Shown one piece after another: positions 44,897 through 56,242 of a stretch of DNA of 64,000 nt (position 1 is the stretch's first letter; each line of letters opens with the position of its first letter). A model generated the notes under the pieces. The model did not search any database, was not told the DNA's origin, and saw only the letters and a program-made list of their open reading frames with translations. Source of the stretch: Sphingobacteriia bacterium (GTDB lineage Bacteria; Bacteroidota; Bacteroidia; Bacteroidales; UBA7960); the NCBI GenBank assembly GCA_011390785.1, contig JAABRR010000023.1:22053-86052 (forward strand), read 5' to 3'. A program made the position numbers and the translations under genes.

Positions 44897-47089
44897 ATGC
44901 CGTTAATTTACTGGTTAGTACCATTTAGCGCCGCTATGGCCTTATCTTTTGCCTTTTTGTTTTTTAAACAAATGATGAAAAAAGACGAAGGCACTGATAT
45001 GATGAAAAGAATTGCAGAACACGTTAGGAAAGGTGCATCTGCTTATTTACGACAACAATACAAAATCGTGATCATCGTATTTGTTGTCATTACCATAATT
45101 TTCAGCATACTGGCTTATGGCCTTGGGGTTCAAAACCCATGGGTTCCATTTGCTTTTATATCCGGAGGGTTTTTCTCAGGTTTAGCAGGCTTTTTTGGCA
45201 TGAAGGCTGCCACATTTGCTTCGGCACGTGTTGCCAATGCATGTCGTACTTCACTGGATAGTGGATTACGGTTGGCATTCAGAAGCGGTGCCGTAATGGG
45301 GCTTGTTGTTGTTGGCCTTGTTTTGGTAGATATTTCTTTATGGTTTTTTATTCTGAACCAGTTTATTCCGGAAAGTATGGATGGATATAAACTTATGACC
45401 ATAACAGCGATAATGCTCACCTTTGGGATGGGGGCTTCTACCCAGGCTCTTTTTGCCCGTGTAGGTGGTGGTATTTACACAAAAGCTGCTGATGTGGGAG
45501 CAGACCTGGTAGGAAAAGTTGAGGCAGGAATTCCGGAAGACGATCCTCGCAACCCAGCCACTATTGCAGATAATGTTGGTGATAATGTAGGAGACGTTGC
45601 AGGTATGGGTGCCGATCTATTCGAATCATTCGCAGCATCGATTCTTGCTGCTGCACTTTTAGGTGCAGCTGCTTTTATCAGAGATGGAATTGATATACAA
45701 ACCAATGCTGTGTTAGCCCCGATGCTCATTGCTTCAGTGGGAACACTATTGTCAATTGCAGGAGTATTTATGGTTCGCACCCGCGAAGGTGCCACGCAAA
45801 AGCAATTATTGAAAGCTCTGGGCGTAGGTGTAAACATAAGTGCATTTCTGATTGTAATCTTTTCGTTGGGAATTCTGTACTTCCTCAACCTGCCCAACTA
45901 CCTCGGTATTTGGGGATCCATTGTAATAGGATTATTGGCAGGGATAGGTATAGGACAAACAACAGAGTATTTCACAGCATCTGCTTTCAGACCCACTCAA
46001 AAAATAGCTGAATCGAGCAATACAGGTCCGGCCACAGTTATCATAAGCGGTATAGGAACCGGATTGATCTCGGCTGCTATACCGCTTGCAATTATTGTGG
46101 TAGCCATTACCCTTTCATACTCATTTGCGACCAGATTTGATTTCAGCGTTGGAGCTCTCAACCTGGGACTTTACGGCATCGGTATTTCTGCTGTAGGAAT
46201 GCTCTCTACCCTGGGAATAACCCTTGCAACAGATGCCTACGGCCCTATTGCTGATAATGCTGGAGGAAATGCTGAGATGTGTGCACTGGGAAAAGAAGTA
46301 CGCTCACGCACAGATGCATTGGATGCACTGGGTAATACCACTGCAGCAACAGGTAAAGGTTTTGCCATTGGTAGCGCTGCTCTTACTGCTCTTGCCCTGT
46401 TGGCTTCCTATTTTGAAGAAGTAAGAATGATGTTTGTTAAGTTTTTAGACATGCCTCAGGAATTAATTAACAACGTACCTGCCATTGATGCAGAATTCAT
46501 TGACTTTGTATATCATTATGAAATACACCTGATGAATCCCAAGGTAATTGCCGGTTTGTTTATTGGTGTAATGGCTGTTTTTCTTTTTAGTGGTATGACC
46601 ATGAATGCTGTGGGTCGTGCAGCACAGAAAATGGTTGATGAAGTAAGAAGACAATTCAAAACCATTCCTGGCATTATGGAAGGTAAAGCAGAACCCGATT
46701 ATGCCCGTTGTGTTGAAATTTCAACAAAAGGGGCGCAAAAAGAGATGATGGTACCATCATTGGTTGCCTTACTAATTCCGGTGGTAATAGGGCTTATATT
46801 TGGTGTAGCGGGAATTACAGGCCTTTTGGTTGGTACAATATCCAGTGGTTTCGCCATGGCTATTTTCATGGCCAACGCAGGTGGTGCCTGGGATAATGCC
46901 AAAAAATATGTTGAAGAAGGTCATCTCGGAGGAAAAGGTTCAGAAAACCACAAAGCCACCGTTATCGGCGATACTGTAGGTGATCCTTTTAAAGATACCT
47001 CAGGCCCCAGCCTGAATATTCTGATAAAACTGATGGTAATGGCATCAGTAGTAACTGTGGGTGTGGCGGTTAGCTACAGTCTGTTTTAA
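44897..47089 (+). CDS. hppA: Membrane ion-translocating pyrophosphatase
   Basis: The 730-residue protein hydrolyses pyrophosphate and pumps H+ or Na+ across the membrane through about 16 helices. The catalytic loop [20 protein letters not shown] and the [20 protein letters not shown] segment are intact. [10 protein letters not shown] at 479-488 has Ala483 and Gly486, where K+-independent enzymes carry Lys and Thr. It should therefore be K+-dependent, the class that includes both H+ and Na+ pumps. Which ion it moves cannot be read safely. It is a single-gene unit with strong translation signals and a terminator behind it. Confidence 0.97.
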   Translation: MPLIYWLVPFSAAMALSFAFLFFKQMMKKDEGTDMMKRIAEHVRKGASAYLRQQYKIVIIVFVVITIIFSILAYGLGVQNPWVPFAFISGGFFSGLAGFFGMKAATFASARVANACRTSLDSGLRLAFRSGAVMGLVVVGLVLVDISLWFFILNQFIPESMDGYKLMTITAIMLTFGMGASTQALFARVGGGIYTKAADVGADLVGKVEAGIPEDDPRNPATIADNVGDNVGDVAGMGADLFESFAASILAAALLGAAAFIRDGIDIQTNAVLAPMLIASVGTLLSIAGVFMVRTREGATQKQLLKALGVGVNISAFLIVIFSLGILYFLNLPNYLGIWGSIVIGLLAGIGIGQTTEYFTASAFRPTQKIAESSNTGPATVIISGIGTGLISAAIPLAIIVVAITLSYSFATRFDFSVGALNLGLYGIGISAVGMLSTLGITLATDAYGPIADNAGGNAEMCALGKEVRSRTDALDALGNTTAATGKGFAIGSAALTALALLASYFEEVRMMFVKFLDMPQELINNVPAIDAEFIDFVYHYEIHLMNPKVIAGLFIGVMAVFLFSGMTMNAVGRAAQKMVDEVRRQFKTIPGIMEGKAEPDYARCVEISTKGAQKEMMVPSLVALLIPVVIGLIFGVAGITGLLVGTISSGFAMAIFMANAGGAWDNAKKYVEEGHLGGKGSENHKATVIGDTVGDPFKDTSGPSLNILIKLMVMASVVTVGVAVSYSLF

Positions 47090-47111
47090 ATAATAAATAA
47101 CCTATTATAAA

Positions 47112-47146
47112 AATGCCGCTTCAACAATTGATGCGGCATTTTTTTT
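47112..47146. terminator. Bidirectional terminator between hppA and gcvP
   Basis: AATGCCGC (47112-47119) pairs with GCGGCATT (47133-47140), extended by an inner TCAA/TTGA stem, and is followed by six T. The A-rich left side can also act for the convergent gcvP. Confidence 0.85.
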
Positions 47147-47166
47147 GAAATAAATTTCAGATCTGA

Positions 47167-50055
47167 CTAATCGACCTGAGCGTAAGATTCAATGGGATCG
47201 CAGGTACAAATAAGATTACGATCACCATATGCATCATCGATACGGGTAACCGGGGGGAAATACTTGATCTCATCAGACCATGGCATGGGATAACCGGCTT
47301 TTTCGCGGCTGTAAGGCATATTCCAATCACTTGCTATGAGCATTTTGGCAGTATGAGGGGCATTTTTTACAACGTTATTATCTTTATCAACTTTTCCATC
47401 TTCAATCTCCCGAATTTCTGCACGAATAGCAATCATTGCTTCAATGAACCGATCCAATTCTGCCAATGGTTCACTTTCTGTGGGTTCTACCATTAACGTA
47501 CCAACAACTGGGAAAGCAACTGTTGGTGCATGAAAACCATAATCCATCAGTCTCTTTGCTATATCAATAGCATCAATAGATGCAGTTTTTCTAAAAGGAT
47601 TACAGTCCAGGATCAGTTCATGGGCAGACCATCCTTTTTCCCCAAGATATAATACTTTGTAGTAATTCTCAAGAGCGGATTTAATGTAATTTGCATTAAG
47701 AATGGCAATCCTTGTAGCTTCAGTAATACCATCCCGACCCAACATTTTAATATAACCATAGGTAATAGGAAGAATAAAAGCACTTCCAAAGGGTGCAGCA
47801 GCCACAGCATGAATGCCTTTTTCGCCACCAGTTTTGGCCATAACATGAGAAGGCAGGAATTTCACCAGATGTTCTGCCACACCTATGGGACCAACTCCCG
47901 GTCCACCGCCACCATGGGGTATTGCAAAGGTTTTATGCAGATTCAGATGGCAAACATCAGCACCACAAACAGCCGGAGTTGTTAAGCCTACCTGTGCATT
48001 CATATTGGCACCATCCATATAGACCTGTCCGCCATTCTCGTGCACAATACGGGTTACTTCCAGAATATGCTCTTCGAAAACTCCGTGTGTAGATGGATAG
48101 GTAACCATAATGGCAGCAAGATTATCCTTGTTGTCAACAGCTTTTTTACGAAGATCTTCAATATCGATATTTCCTCTTTCATCGCACTTAACTACCACAA
48201 CCTTGGTGCCTGCCATTACCGCGCTGGCCGGATTGGTGCCGTGAGCCGATGATGGGATAAGCGTTACGTTGCGGTTTTCTTCACCACGACTGCGATGGTA
48301 AGCCTGAATTACTGCCAGCCCGGTATATTCTCCTGATGCTCCGGAGTTGGGCATAAAAGTGAGAGCGGCAAAACCGGTTATTTCGCACAAGTCTTTCTCC
48401 AGGTTGCGGATAAGCTCAAGATACCCTTCGGCCTGATCTGCGGGAACAAAAGGATGAATTTGTGAAAACTCCGGCCAGCTCAAGTGGAATAGTTCTGCAG
48501 CAGCATTGAGTTTCATGGTACAACTACCCAGTGGAATCATGGTTCTGTTTAAGGCCAGATCCCGGTTTTCAAGCTTCTTCATATAACGCATCATCTCTGT
48601 TTCCGAGTGATACGAATTGAAAACCTTTTGTTTGAGGTATTCAGACTTCCGAACCAGTTCCCAGGGAATGGTAGTAATTTTTTCACATTCTGAAGGATTG
48701 CAAATGAAGGCAGTAAAATTCTTATTGGCAGCACCGGCAAAAATTGCCAGAATAGTATTAATATCTTCAAGAGATGTGGTTTCATCTATGCTGATACCTA
48801 CATTTTTTTCATCAATAATACGGAAATTCATATTTTCCGCTTCGGCCATTTGCTTGATCTTATCTGAGAAGAGATTTTCAGGTAATTTAATATGCAAAGT
48901 ATCAAAAAAGTATTCATTGCCCTGCTCGTAACCATATTTTTGAACTTGCTCTGAAAGTACACCAGCAAGAATATTGATGTGCCGGGCAATCCTCTTTAAT
49001 CCCACCGGACCATGGTAAGCAGCATACATACCTGCCATTACGGCCAATAATGCCTGTGCAGTGCAAATATTAGATGTAGCCTTTTCACGTTTAATGTGTT
49101 GCTCACGTGTTTGAAGTGCCATACGTAAAGCTGGAGCACCATTTCTGTCAACGGAGACACCAATAATACGGCCAGGGATCTGGCGTTTAAACTCTTCGGT
49201 AGTAGCAAAGAATCCGGCATGCGGGCCACCATAACCCATAGGAACGCCGAAACGCTGTGATGAACCCACTACTACATCGGCACCCCACTCACCAGGAGCA
49301 GAAAGAAGCGTTAGACTTAGGAGATCTGCCGCTACGATTAATTTCATTCCTGCATCTTTTACCTTTTCAACAAAAGGTTTGTAATTTCTTACAAAACCAC
49401 GCTCATCAGGAAATTGAACAAAAGCTCCAAAAAAGGTATCGTCAAAATTGATCAAATCGCATTTATGAATTACCAGTTCGATCCCCAGTGGTTCTGCTCT
49501 GTTTTTAAGCACATCGATAGTTTGTGGGAAAGTTCGGTTTGAAACAAAAAACTTATTAACCCCCTTCTTCTGAGCCTCGCGACTTCTGGAATTGAAAAGC
49601 ATAATCATTGCCTCAGCAGCCGCAGTGGCTTCATCAAGAAGAGAAGCATTGGCAATTTCCATCCCGGTAAGATCACTTATTACCGTTTGGAAATTTAGCA
49701 ACGCTTCCAACCTTCCTTGCGATATTTCCGCCTGGTAGGGTGTATAAGCAGTATACCAGCCTGGATTTTCAAGAATATTGCGTTGTATTACTCCAGGGGT
49801 AATGGTATTATAATACCCCATGCCAATAAAGGTTTTGTATATTTTATTCTTTTTACCCAACGATTTGAGATGGTTAAGATATTCATACTCATTTAACCCA
49901 TCAGCAAGATTGAGTTGGCCTTTCAACCGGATGGCTTTGGGGACGGTTTGATCAATAAGCTCATCTACAGATGATACACCTATTTTTGAAATCATTTTTT
50001 GGATCTCTTCAATCCGAGGTCCGTTATGTCGGGAGATAAAGTTATTGGTTATCAT
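47167..50055 (-). CDS. gcvP: Glycine dehydrogenase (decarboxylating), P protein
   Basis: The 962-residue single-chain P protein decarboxylates glycine and passes aminomethyl to the H protein of the glycine cleavage system. The PLP lysine is Lys708 in [19 protein letters not shown]-terminal [25 protein letters not shown] and [14 protein letters not shown] segments are typical. Both halves are in one polypeptide, unlike the two-subunit form. The genes for the other subunits are not in this window. No glycine riboswitch is seen in the 170-base leader. Confidence 0.97.
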   Translation of the reverse strand: MITNNFISRHNGPRIEEIQKMISKIGVSSVDELIDQTVPKAIRLKGQLNLADGLNEYEYLNHLKSLGKKNKIYKTFIGMGYYNTITPGVIQRNILENPGWYTAYTPYQAEISQGRLEALLNFQTVISDLTGMEIANASLLDEATAAAEAMIMLFNSRSREAQKKGVNKFFVSNRTFPQTIDVLKNRAEPLGIELVIHKCDLINFDDTFFGAFVQFPDERGFVRNYKPFVEKVKDAGMKLIVAADLLSLTLLSAPGEWGADVVVGSSQRFGVPMGYGGPHAGFFATTEEFKRQIPGRIIGVSVDRNGAPALRMALQTREQHIKREKATSNICTAQALLAVMAGMYAAYHGPVGLKRIARHINILAGVLSEQVQKYGYEQGNEYFFDTLHIKLPENLFSDKIKQMAEAENMNFRIIDEKNVGISIDETTSLEDINTILAIFAGAANKNFTAFICNPSECEKITTIPWELVRKSEYLKQKVFNSYHSETEMMRYMKKLENRDLALNRTMIPLGSCTMKLNAAAELFHLSWPEFSQIHPFVPADQAEGYLELIRNLEKDLCEITGFAALTFMPNSGASGEYTGLAVIQAYHRSRGEENRNVTLIPSSAHGTNPASAVMAGTKVVVVKCDERGNIDIEDLRKKAVDNKDNLAAIMVTYPSTHGVFEEHILEVTRIVHENGGQVYMDGANMNAQVGLTTPAVCGADVCHLNLHKTFAIPHGGGGPGVGPIGVAEHLVKFLPSHVMAKTGGEKGIHAVAAAPFGSAFILPITYGYIKMLGRDGITEATRIAILNANYIKSALENYYKVLYLGEKGWSAHELILDCNPFRKTASIDAIDIAKRLMDYGFHAPTVAFPVVGTLMVEPTESEPLAELDRFIEAMIAIRAEIREIEDGKVDKDNNVVKNAPHTAKMLIASDWNMPYSREKAGYPMPWSDEIKYFPPVTRIDDAYGDRNLICTCDPIESYAQVD

Positions 50056-50229
50056 TTAGCGAAATATTTTTAAAAGGTTCAGGGGATAATTTATTTAAAG
50101 TATATACCAGAATTGATCACAAAATTTTATTTTCTAACATCCAATAAAACCATTTGTTTATTGCTTTTGAAGGGTTTAACGGTTGTTGGTAAAACATTAT
50201 AATGTGTTTTCTAATTAAGAAAAACCATT

Positions 50230-50814
50230 TTAGTTAGCATTTTTAAGACCCACGTTCCGTCCGGCTTCAAGAGCTTTCAGATTTAATTCCACTATTTCGT
50301 CTCCCTTTTTTCCGAAGAGAAAAGCTATGGCCTTTTTAAGCTGATCATAATCCAGATCGAGAAATGGTGATGCTGCCCCAAGCATAACTATATTGGCAAC
50401 CTTTAAAGATCCGGCTTCACGTGCCATTAAATCAGCATCGAGAGCTATATGGTAGGGAAGCTTTTCAATTTCCGTAATGAGATCGTCCATTGATGGATAA
50501 TCAGGAATATTATTAAAAGGTTGGGTACTGGTAATAAGCCAACCTTTTTCATTGAGCCAGGGCAAATACCGAAGAGACTCCATGGGTTCAACAGAGAGAA
50601 TAATATCTGCTTTACCCAACGGAATAAGATCAGATGCGATGGGTTTATCAGATAGACGGAGGTTGCTTTGCACATCCCCTCCCCTTTGGCTCATGCCATG
50701 CACTTCGGCCTGCTTAAGGTAAAGTCCTGATTGCACAGCAGCATATCCAATAACAGCAGCAATAGAAAGGATTCCCTGACCACCCACTCCTGCCAGTATT
50801 ATATCTTTTTTCAT
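50230..50814 (-). CDS. iorB: Indolepyruvate:ferredoxin oxidoreductase, beta subunit
   Basis: The 194-residue gamma-type domain opens with IILAGVGGQGILSIAAVIG and QAEVHGMSQRGGDVQSNLRL, as in IorB. With IorA it oxidises aryl pyruvates from aromatic amino acids to the acyl-CoA, reducing ferredoxin. It follows iorA by 142 bases on the minus strand. There is no intergenic terminator between them, so they are probably cotranscribed. Confidence 0.93.
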   Translation of the reverse strand: MKKDIILAGVGGQGILSIAAVIGYAAVQSGLYLKQAEVHGMSQRGGDVQSNLRLSDKPIASDLIPLGKADIILSVEPMESLRYLPWLNEKGWLITSTQPFNNIPDYPSMDDLITEIEKLPYHIALDADLMAREAGSLKVANIVMLGAASPFLDLDYDQLKKAIAFLFGKKGDEIVELNLKALEAGRNVGLKNAN

Positions 50815-50956
50815 TTCAGTTTGTATTTAAAAGTGATTGTTATTAGTTCTTTCCAACAAACGAGCAATCTTTCACCGTAATTGGATTCGGTTTAAGAAAT
50901 CTGTTGGTGGTGATATTAAATAACCAGCTTCGTTTAACTTAACAATAGGGCTAATT

Positions 50957-52579
50957 TCAGGCATCTACGCGTTTTTCTTTTAATTTTTGCTTATCGCGCA
51001 TTCGTTTATTGAGCGTTTGGATACACTCCCGCCTGGGGATAACTACACTTACCCCTTCGTATGCAAGTTCCTCTTTCAAAACATCCAGGTTTTCTTCATG
51101 CCTTTTATTGAGAGGTTTGATTATACGAATGTGTTCATCTTCCACACCCAGGCCTTTACAAATATCTTCAATTTTGGCAAAAGCCGCTGATGGTTGGCCC
51201 CCGGTCATGGCGGTGGTAGAATTATCAAGAATGATTACCGTTATGCTTGATTTTTCATTAACAGCATCCAATAGCCCGGTAATTCCGGAGTGGGTAAAGG
51301 TGCTATCGCCAATAACAGCTACGGCAGGCCTGAGCCCGGCATCTGAAGCTCCTTTTGCCATGGTTATGGAAGCACCCATATCAACACAGGTATTAATGGC
51401 ATTGTAAGGAGCAAGAGCGCCAAGGGTGTAACATCCAATATCGGCAAAAACACGCCCTTTCCCATACTGCGCAATAGCTTCGTTTAAAACGCTGTAACTG
51501 TCAATATGCGAGCACCCTTTGCAGAGAGAGGGTGGGCGGTTGGCCACAATTGCAGGCACCTGGCGAGATACAGCCATCTCTGAACCGAGCGCAGTAGCTA
51601 CAATACCGGGGTTTAACTCGCCATCGCGTGGAATGGTACCATCCAAACGCCCTTTTATTGTTTTGCCATTGTTTAGCAAACCACGAAGCAGTTCTTCAAC
51701 AAGCGGATAACCTTCTTCCAGCACCAATACTGAATCGCATTCATTATAGAGCTTTTCCACCAGTTTTTCCGGTGCCGGATATTGCGATATTTTCAAAACA
51801 GGATAAGGAATGCCACCGTCAGGAAAATTTTCAAGCAGATAGTTGTAAGCCAAACCACAGGTAATGATTCCCATGGTTTTGTCTTTCCCATCTCTGAAAT
51901 GATTGAAATCAGATGATTCAGCTTCATTGAGAAAGTGCCGCTGATTGTTTAAGAGGCCCTTATATTGTTTGCGGGCTATGGATGGCAAAAGGATAAACTG
52001 TTTAAGGTTTGCAGGCAGTTTAATCTCATTTTGTTGACGGGGTAATTTTCTGGTTACACCGGCCCGGGAATGAGCCAGACGTGTAGTAATGCGTAACATT
52101 ACAGGGATGCCGAATTTTTCGCTTAAATCAAACCCATAATGCACCATATCGTAAGCTTCCTGCTGGTCGGAAGGTTCAAGAATTGGGATCATGGCAAATT
52201 TTCCGTAGAAACGTGAGTCCTGTTCATTTTGAGAGGAATGCATTGATGGATCATCGGCCACAACAAAAAGAATTCCGCCGTTGGCCCCGGTAATAGAAGA
52301 GTTAATAAAGGCATCGGCAGCAACATTAAGCCCCACGTGCTTCATACACACCATGGCTCTTTTCCCGGCATAACTCATACCGAGGGCAGCTTCAGCCGAT
52401 GTTTTTTCGTTGGTGGTCCAGGTTGCTTTAATATTCTTCTCCCGGGCTTCTTTGCTGGAAATAACGTATTGGGTAATTTCGGTAGAAGGCGTACCCGGAT
52501 ATGCATAGATGCCCGACAGCCCGGCATCTATTGCACCCTGAGCGATAGCCTCATCACCCAGCAATAATAGTTTTTGCAT
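50957..52579 (-). CDS. iorA: Indolepyruvate:ferredoxin oxidoreductase, alpha subunit
   Basis: The 540-residue thiamine diphosphate enzyme has an N-terminal pyrimidine-binding domain (AYPGTPSTEIT, TWTTNEKTSAEAALGMSYAG) and a C-terminal cofactor motif GDSTFTHSG...LDNSTTAMTGGQPSA. Many IorA proteins of archaea have about 100 further residues with a two-cluster ferredoxin domain. Here the protein stops at VVIPRREC plus a Lys-rich tail, so that domain is missing. Electron transfer must rely on another ferredoxin. A -7 box match, TAGTTTTG, is at 52632-52639 (minus). Confidence 0.93.
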   Translation of the reverse strand: MQKLLLLGDEAIAQGAIDAGLSGIYAYPGTPSTEITQYVISSKEAREKNIKATWTTNEKTSAEAALGMSYAGKRAMVCMKHVGLNVAADAFINSSITGANGGILFVVADDPSMHSSQNEQDSRFYGKFAMIPILEPSDQQEAYDMVHYGFDLSEKFGIPVMLRITTRLAHSRAGVTRKLPRQQNEIKLPANLKQFILLPSIARKQYKGLLNNQRHFLNEAESSDFNHFRDGKDKTMGIITCGLAYNYLLENFPDGGIPYPVLKISQYPAPEKLVEKLYNECDSVLVLEEGYPLVEELLRGLLNNGKTIKGRLDGTIPRDGELNPGIVATALGSEMAVSRQVPAIVANRPPSLCKGCSHIDSYSVLNEAIAQYGKGRVFADIGCYTLGALAPYNAINTCVDMGASITMAKGASDAGLRPAVAVIGDSTFTHSGITGLLDAVNEKSSITVIILDNSTTAMTGGQPSAAFAKIEDICKGLGVEDEHIRIIKPLNKRHEENLDVLKEELAYEGVSVVIPRRECIQTLNKRMRDKQKLKEKRVDA

Positions 52580-52631
52580 AAATCTGATTTTAAATAAGTT
52601 AGTTGTGTTTTGATAACTATATTATGTGATG

Positions 52632-52639
52632 CAAAACTA
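52632..52639 (-). promoter_or_regulatory. -7 box for iorAB (TAGTTTTG)
   Basis: The minus-strand octamer fits TAnnTTTG and would give a leader of about 46 bases. Confidence 0.4.
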
Positions 52640-52809
52640 ACTAAAATAATCTGATTTGCCTGTGATTATCGAAACAGAATAAAGAGTTTAAAGCTATTGA
52701 TAAGCACATAAAAACGAAAGGGAAATACAAACTTTATCAACAGTTTGGTATTGCTATCAAAAAATACAGAGAAGTACGTCAAAATCATAATCATTATATA
52801 ATTTATATA

Positions 52810-52817
52810 TACATTTG
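52810..52817 (+). promoter_or_regulatory. -7 box for trkH (TACATTTG)
   Basis: The octamer fits TAnnTTTG and lies 39 bases before the GTG start. It is surrounded by very AT-rich sequence. Confidence 0.4.
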
Positions 52818-52856
52818 CATATCCCTGATTAATAACAAAAATCATTTTACTTAACC

Positions 52857-54683
52857 GTGGTTCGTTGGCGATTTATTAAGGTTTGGTTTAAAGACCAGTT
52901 CTTTGTTTTTATCCAGAAATCAAAGGCAAAAACAGATCGCTGGATGCTGTTTATTACCACAATCAGTTTTTTGGTAGTTGTTTATGATTTTGGATTTTAC
53001 ACTTCCCCTTCATGGCACGCATTTACTGAAGTTTTTTTCCCATCAATCATTTTCATTTTTTTCCTGGCCTATCTTTTAAGAATTCTGTTTTTTATTCAAC
53101 AAAAAACACAGAACTGGAGACGATATGCAGATTATCTTATTGGTTTAATTCTGTTTATAACAGCTGACATAGGGTTTTTTCATTCAAAAATCCTCGTCCA
53201 GAATTTTCCCTGGCTTTCTTTTATGGACACAACAGAGTTTGCTTACGCTTTGGTGATGTTTATTTTTGCCATAGAAATTTCCAAAGGTACGGTAAGTCTT
53301 TTTCGGGTTCGATCCAACCCTTCCTTGTTGTATGCAGGAAGTTTTTTCTTTTTTATTATAATTGGATCGGGATTACTTATGCTACCCCGGTCAACCAATG
53401 AACCGCTCGATTTTATTGATGCCTTATTTACATCTACAAGTGCGGTTTGCGTTACGGGTTTAATTGTGGTTGATACAGCGACCTATTTTACACAAACTGG
53501 TCAGATGGTTATCATGTTACTTTTTCAGGTGGGAGGTTTGGGGGTAATGATATTTACCAGCTTTTTCGGATTCTTTTTCCAGGGCTCTCCAACATTTCAA
53601 AATCAGTTATTTCTCAAGGATATAGTTAACGAGGGAAAAATGAGCAAAATTCTTCGCACTTTGGTTAAAATACTTGGATTTACCATTTTTGTTGAGCTAA
53701 TTGGCTCTGTATTGATCTTCATGTTCCAGTCGCAACCCTATTTTAGTTTTGGACAGAACGTTTGGCATGCTGTTTTTCATTCTATTTCTGCCTTTTGCAA
53801 TGCTGGATTTTCCATCTTTACCAACGGATTAAATGATGTGGAAGGAGGCACCTTTCAGAATTATCATCTACACCTTGTAATAGCCCTGCTTATTGTTTTC
53901 GGAGGAATTGGATTTCCGGTAATCTTAAATTATTTTTCGTGGATAAAGCAAAAGATCAACAATGCCTTTCGCACGGTTGTAAGAGGTCGCAGAGGGCACA
54001 GGGCACATCATTTGATCAATGTAAACACCCGGATCGTTTCCATTACTACCCTGATTCTTTTGGTATTGGGTACGGTAGGTTTCTGGCTTTTAGAAAGCGG
54101 AAATACGCTGAATGGGATGAGCTTATATGGAAAATTTGTAACATCGTTTTTTGGGGCAGTTACCCCACGTACAGCCGGGTTTAATACTATTGATACTTCC
54201 GGAATGCTTATTCCTACTACCATATTCACAATTTTCTTAATGTGGGTAGGAGCATCGCCAAGTTCTTGCGGTGGAGGGATCAAAACCAGCACATTAGCCC
54301 TTGCCATACTTAATATAACCAGTATGTCGAGAGGAAAAGACCGACTTGACATTTACAAACGTAACATTAAAGACAGAAACATTAGAAGGGCTTTTGCCAT
54401 AATTATTTTGTCTATTCTGGTTATTAACTTTGCCATTTTTCTGTTATCAATTACTGATGGACATCTGGGTATGAGAAATATAGTTTTTGAGTGTTATTCG
54501 GCGTTCAGCACTGTTGGATTAAGCTTAGGAATTACCGAAGATCTTAGTAACCCCGGTAAATTCATACTCATTTGCCTTATGTTTGCAGGCCGCATTGGTA
54601 CATTAACCATTGTAGTAGGCTTTTTCAAAAAATTATCGAGCTATGAGTTCAAATACCCGCAGGAGCAAATTTATATCAACTAA
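52857..54683 (+). CDS. TrkH family potassium uptake protein
   Basis: The 608-residue channel subunit starts with GTG. It has the four-repeat K+ channel fold with filter-like segments TSAVCVTGLIVVDTATYF, AFCNAGFSIFTNGL, TPRTAGFNTIDTS and SAFSTVGLSLG. About 160 N-terminal residues hold four extra hydrophobic segments before the Trk core, more than in the E. coli protein (about 480 residues). This extension recurs in Bacteroidota and is of unknown use. The gene for the regulatory subunit follows 142 bases downstream. Confidence 0.95.
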   Translation: MVRWRFIKVWFKDQFFVFIQKSKAKTDRWMLFITTISFLVVVYDFGFYTSPSWHAFTEVFFPSIIFIFFLAYLLRILFFIQQKTQNWRRYADYLIGLILFITADIGFFHSKILVQNFPWLSFMDTTEFAYALVMFIFAIEISKGTVSLFRVRSNPSLLYAGSFFFFIIIGSGLLMLPRSTNEPLDFIDALFTSTSAVCVTGLIVVDTATYFTQTGQMVIMLLFQVGGLGVMIFTSFFGFFFQGSPTFQNQLFLKDIVNEGKMSKILRTLVKILGFTIFVELIGSVLIFMFQSQPYFSFGQNVWHAVFHSISAFCNAGFSIFTNGLNDVEGGTFQNYHLHLVIALLIVFGGIGFPVILNYFSWIKQKINNAFRTVVRGRRGHRAHHLINVNTRIVSITTLILLVLGTVGFWLLESGNTLNGMSLYGKFVTSFFGAVTPRTAGFNTIDTSGMLIPTTIFTIFLMWVGASPSSCGGGIKTSTLALAILNITSMSRGKDRLDIYKRNIKDRNIRRAFAIIILSILVINFAIFLLSITDGHLGMRNIVFECYSAFSTVGLSLGITEDLSNPGKFILICLMFAGRIGTLTIVVGFFKKLSSYEFKYPQEQIYIN

Positions 54684-54825
54684 TTCAGCGTTGAGTATTG
54701 CTGGTTAATACAAAATTTTAAAAAATTAAAGCCAGATAAATGAAGCATTCATGATTGATCCTTAAACAACCACCGGGATAAATCTAATAAATGTAAACTA
54801 TCTGACCATTCAAAAAAACAGAGAT

Positions 54826-55509
54826 ATGAAATACATAATTATTGGATTGGGAAATTTCGGATCTTCATTAGGTGCTATTCTTACCGATATGGGGCATGAG
54901 GTTATTGGGGTGGACAGCGATTTCAGGAAAGTGGACATACACAAAGACTTCATTACCAGCACGGTTTGCATCGACTGTACTGATGAACATGCCATTGATA
55001 CGCTTCCGCTTAATTCGGCAGACATGGTTGCCGTGTGTATTGGTGAAGATTTCGGCGCATCAGTAATGATTACCGCATTGCTCAAGACCAGAAAAATAAA
55101 AAGGTTAATCAGCAGGGCTTTCTCACCCTTGCATGAATCGGTTTTTGTTGCCCTGGGAGTTGACGAAATATTGCACCCAGAGAGAGATGCCGCCGAAACG
55201 CTGGTAAAAAGAATAACAGCACCCAACATTATTGATTCATGGCAAATAGGACAGGAACACTCCATTGTTGAGGTACTTGCACCAGACAGATATCATGGAA
55301 ACACGGTAGTTGAGCTCGACCTGAAACGAAGGTTTAATATACAACTTGTTTCCATTATTAAAAAAAGAACAACACAACAACGACAGGGGACACCTTACAA
55401 TCCGGGGCATGCATCAGACTTTGTTTACCCCGGCACAAAAATAGAAAACGGGGATGTTTTTGTTATTTTTGGCCATAGAGCAAACATCAAAAAATTTATG
55501 GTTTTATAA
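54826..55509 (+). CDS. TrkA family K+ uptake regulator
   Basis: The 227-residue protein has an N-terminal RCK/KTN Rossmann domain (YIIIGLGNFGSS, GVDSDFRKVD) that binds NAD(H) or ATP and a C-terminal RCK_C domain ending IENGDVFVIFGHRANIKKF. It is a one-domain-pair form, half the size of E. coli TrkA, as common with TrkH/KtrB systems. It gates the TrkH subunit encoded just upstream. Confidence 0.95.
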   Translation: MKYIIIGLGNFGSSLGAILTDMGHEVIGVDSDFRKVDIHKDFITSTVCIDCTDEHAIDTLPLNSADMVAVCIGEDFGASVMITALLKTRKIKRLISRAFSPLHESVFVALGVDEILHPERDAAETLVKRITAPNIIDSWQIGQEHSIVEVLAPDRYHGNTVVELDLKRRFNIQLVSIIKKRTTQQRQGTPYNPGHASDFVYPGTKIENGDVFVIFGHRANIKKFMVL

Positions 55510-55633
55510 TATTTTCCGTATATTGCAGTTAATTATAACAGGCTAAAAATGCTTTCAGTGGCGGGTTTTCTCTCCCAATACCTTAAACTAATGAATACCG
55601 CCTGATTTTAAAGTACACAAATTAACTTGTAAA

Positions 55634-56230
55634 ATGAATTTTCTGGCACATATTTATCTTTCAGACAAGGATGAAAATCTTATGTTGGGAAATTTTATTG
55701 CAGATATGGTAAAGGGGAAACAAATTGAAAAATACTCTCCCGAGGTGCTAAAAGGAATTCTTTTGCACCGTCAGATTGATGAATTTACTGATTCGCACCC
55801 CTATGTTTCAAGGAGTAAAGATCGTATTCGCGATAAATACCGGCATTATTCGGGAGTTGTGGTAGATATGTATTATGATCATTTTCTAGCCCGAAACTGG
55901 GACAAATACAGTAATGAACCTATTGAAGCTTTCGTCCAAAGTGCTTATAATGTTCTATTGAAAAACTATGTCATACTTCCGAAAAAAGCAAAGTTTATCC
56001 TTCCTATAATGATTGGATCAAACTGGTTGATAAATTATGCTGATTTAAACAGTTTTAAACGACATATGGAAGGGTTAGCCCGCAGAACCCCCTACAATTC
56101 AGGCATGGAGAATGCGGTAGATGACCTTAAATTACATTACGAAGGTTTTGAGCGAGATTTTGCAGATTATTTCCCAGAGTTGGTAAATTTCGTAAAAAAT
56201 TATCTAAATATATCTACCATAAATAATTAA
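55634..56230 (+). CDS. Acyl carrier protein phosphodiesterase-like protein
   Basis: The 198-residue protein belongs to the AcpH/DUF479 HD-like family, which in E. coli removes phosphopantetheine from ACP. NFLAHIYLSDKDENLMLGNF at the N-terminus, GILLHRQIDEFTDSHP and VVVDMYYDHFLARNWD are the conserved metal-binding parts. It lies 124 bases after the TrkA gene and converges with the epimerase gene, whose stop is 14 bases away. Its match with the phosphopantetheinyl transferase elsewhere in this window is likely only coincidence. Confidence 0.9.
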   Translation: MNFLAHIYLSDKDENLMLGNFIADMVKGKQIEKYSPEVLKGILLHRQIDEFTDSHPYVSRSKDRIRDKYRHYSGVVVDMYYDHFLARNWDKYSNEPIEAFVQSAYNVLLKNYVILPKKAKFILPIMIGSNWLINYADLNSFKRHMEGLARRTPYNSGMENAVDDLKLHYEGFERDFADYFPELVNFVKNYLNISTINN

Positions 56231-56242
56231 TAAGAGATTATT

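Noticed and set aside
50056..50229. Glycine riboswitch upstream of gcvP
   Set aside because: The leader is AT-rich and I could not find the paired stems of that riboswitch.
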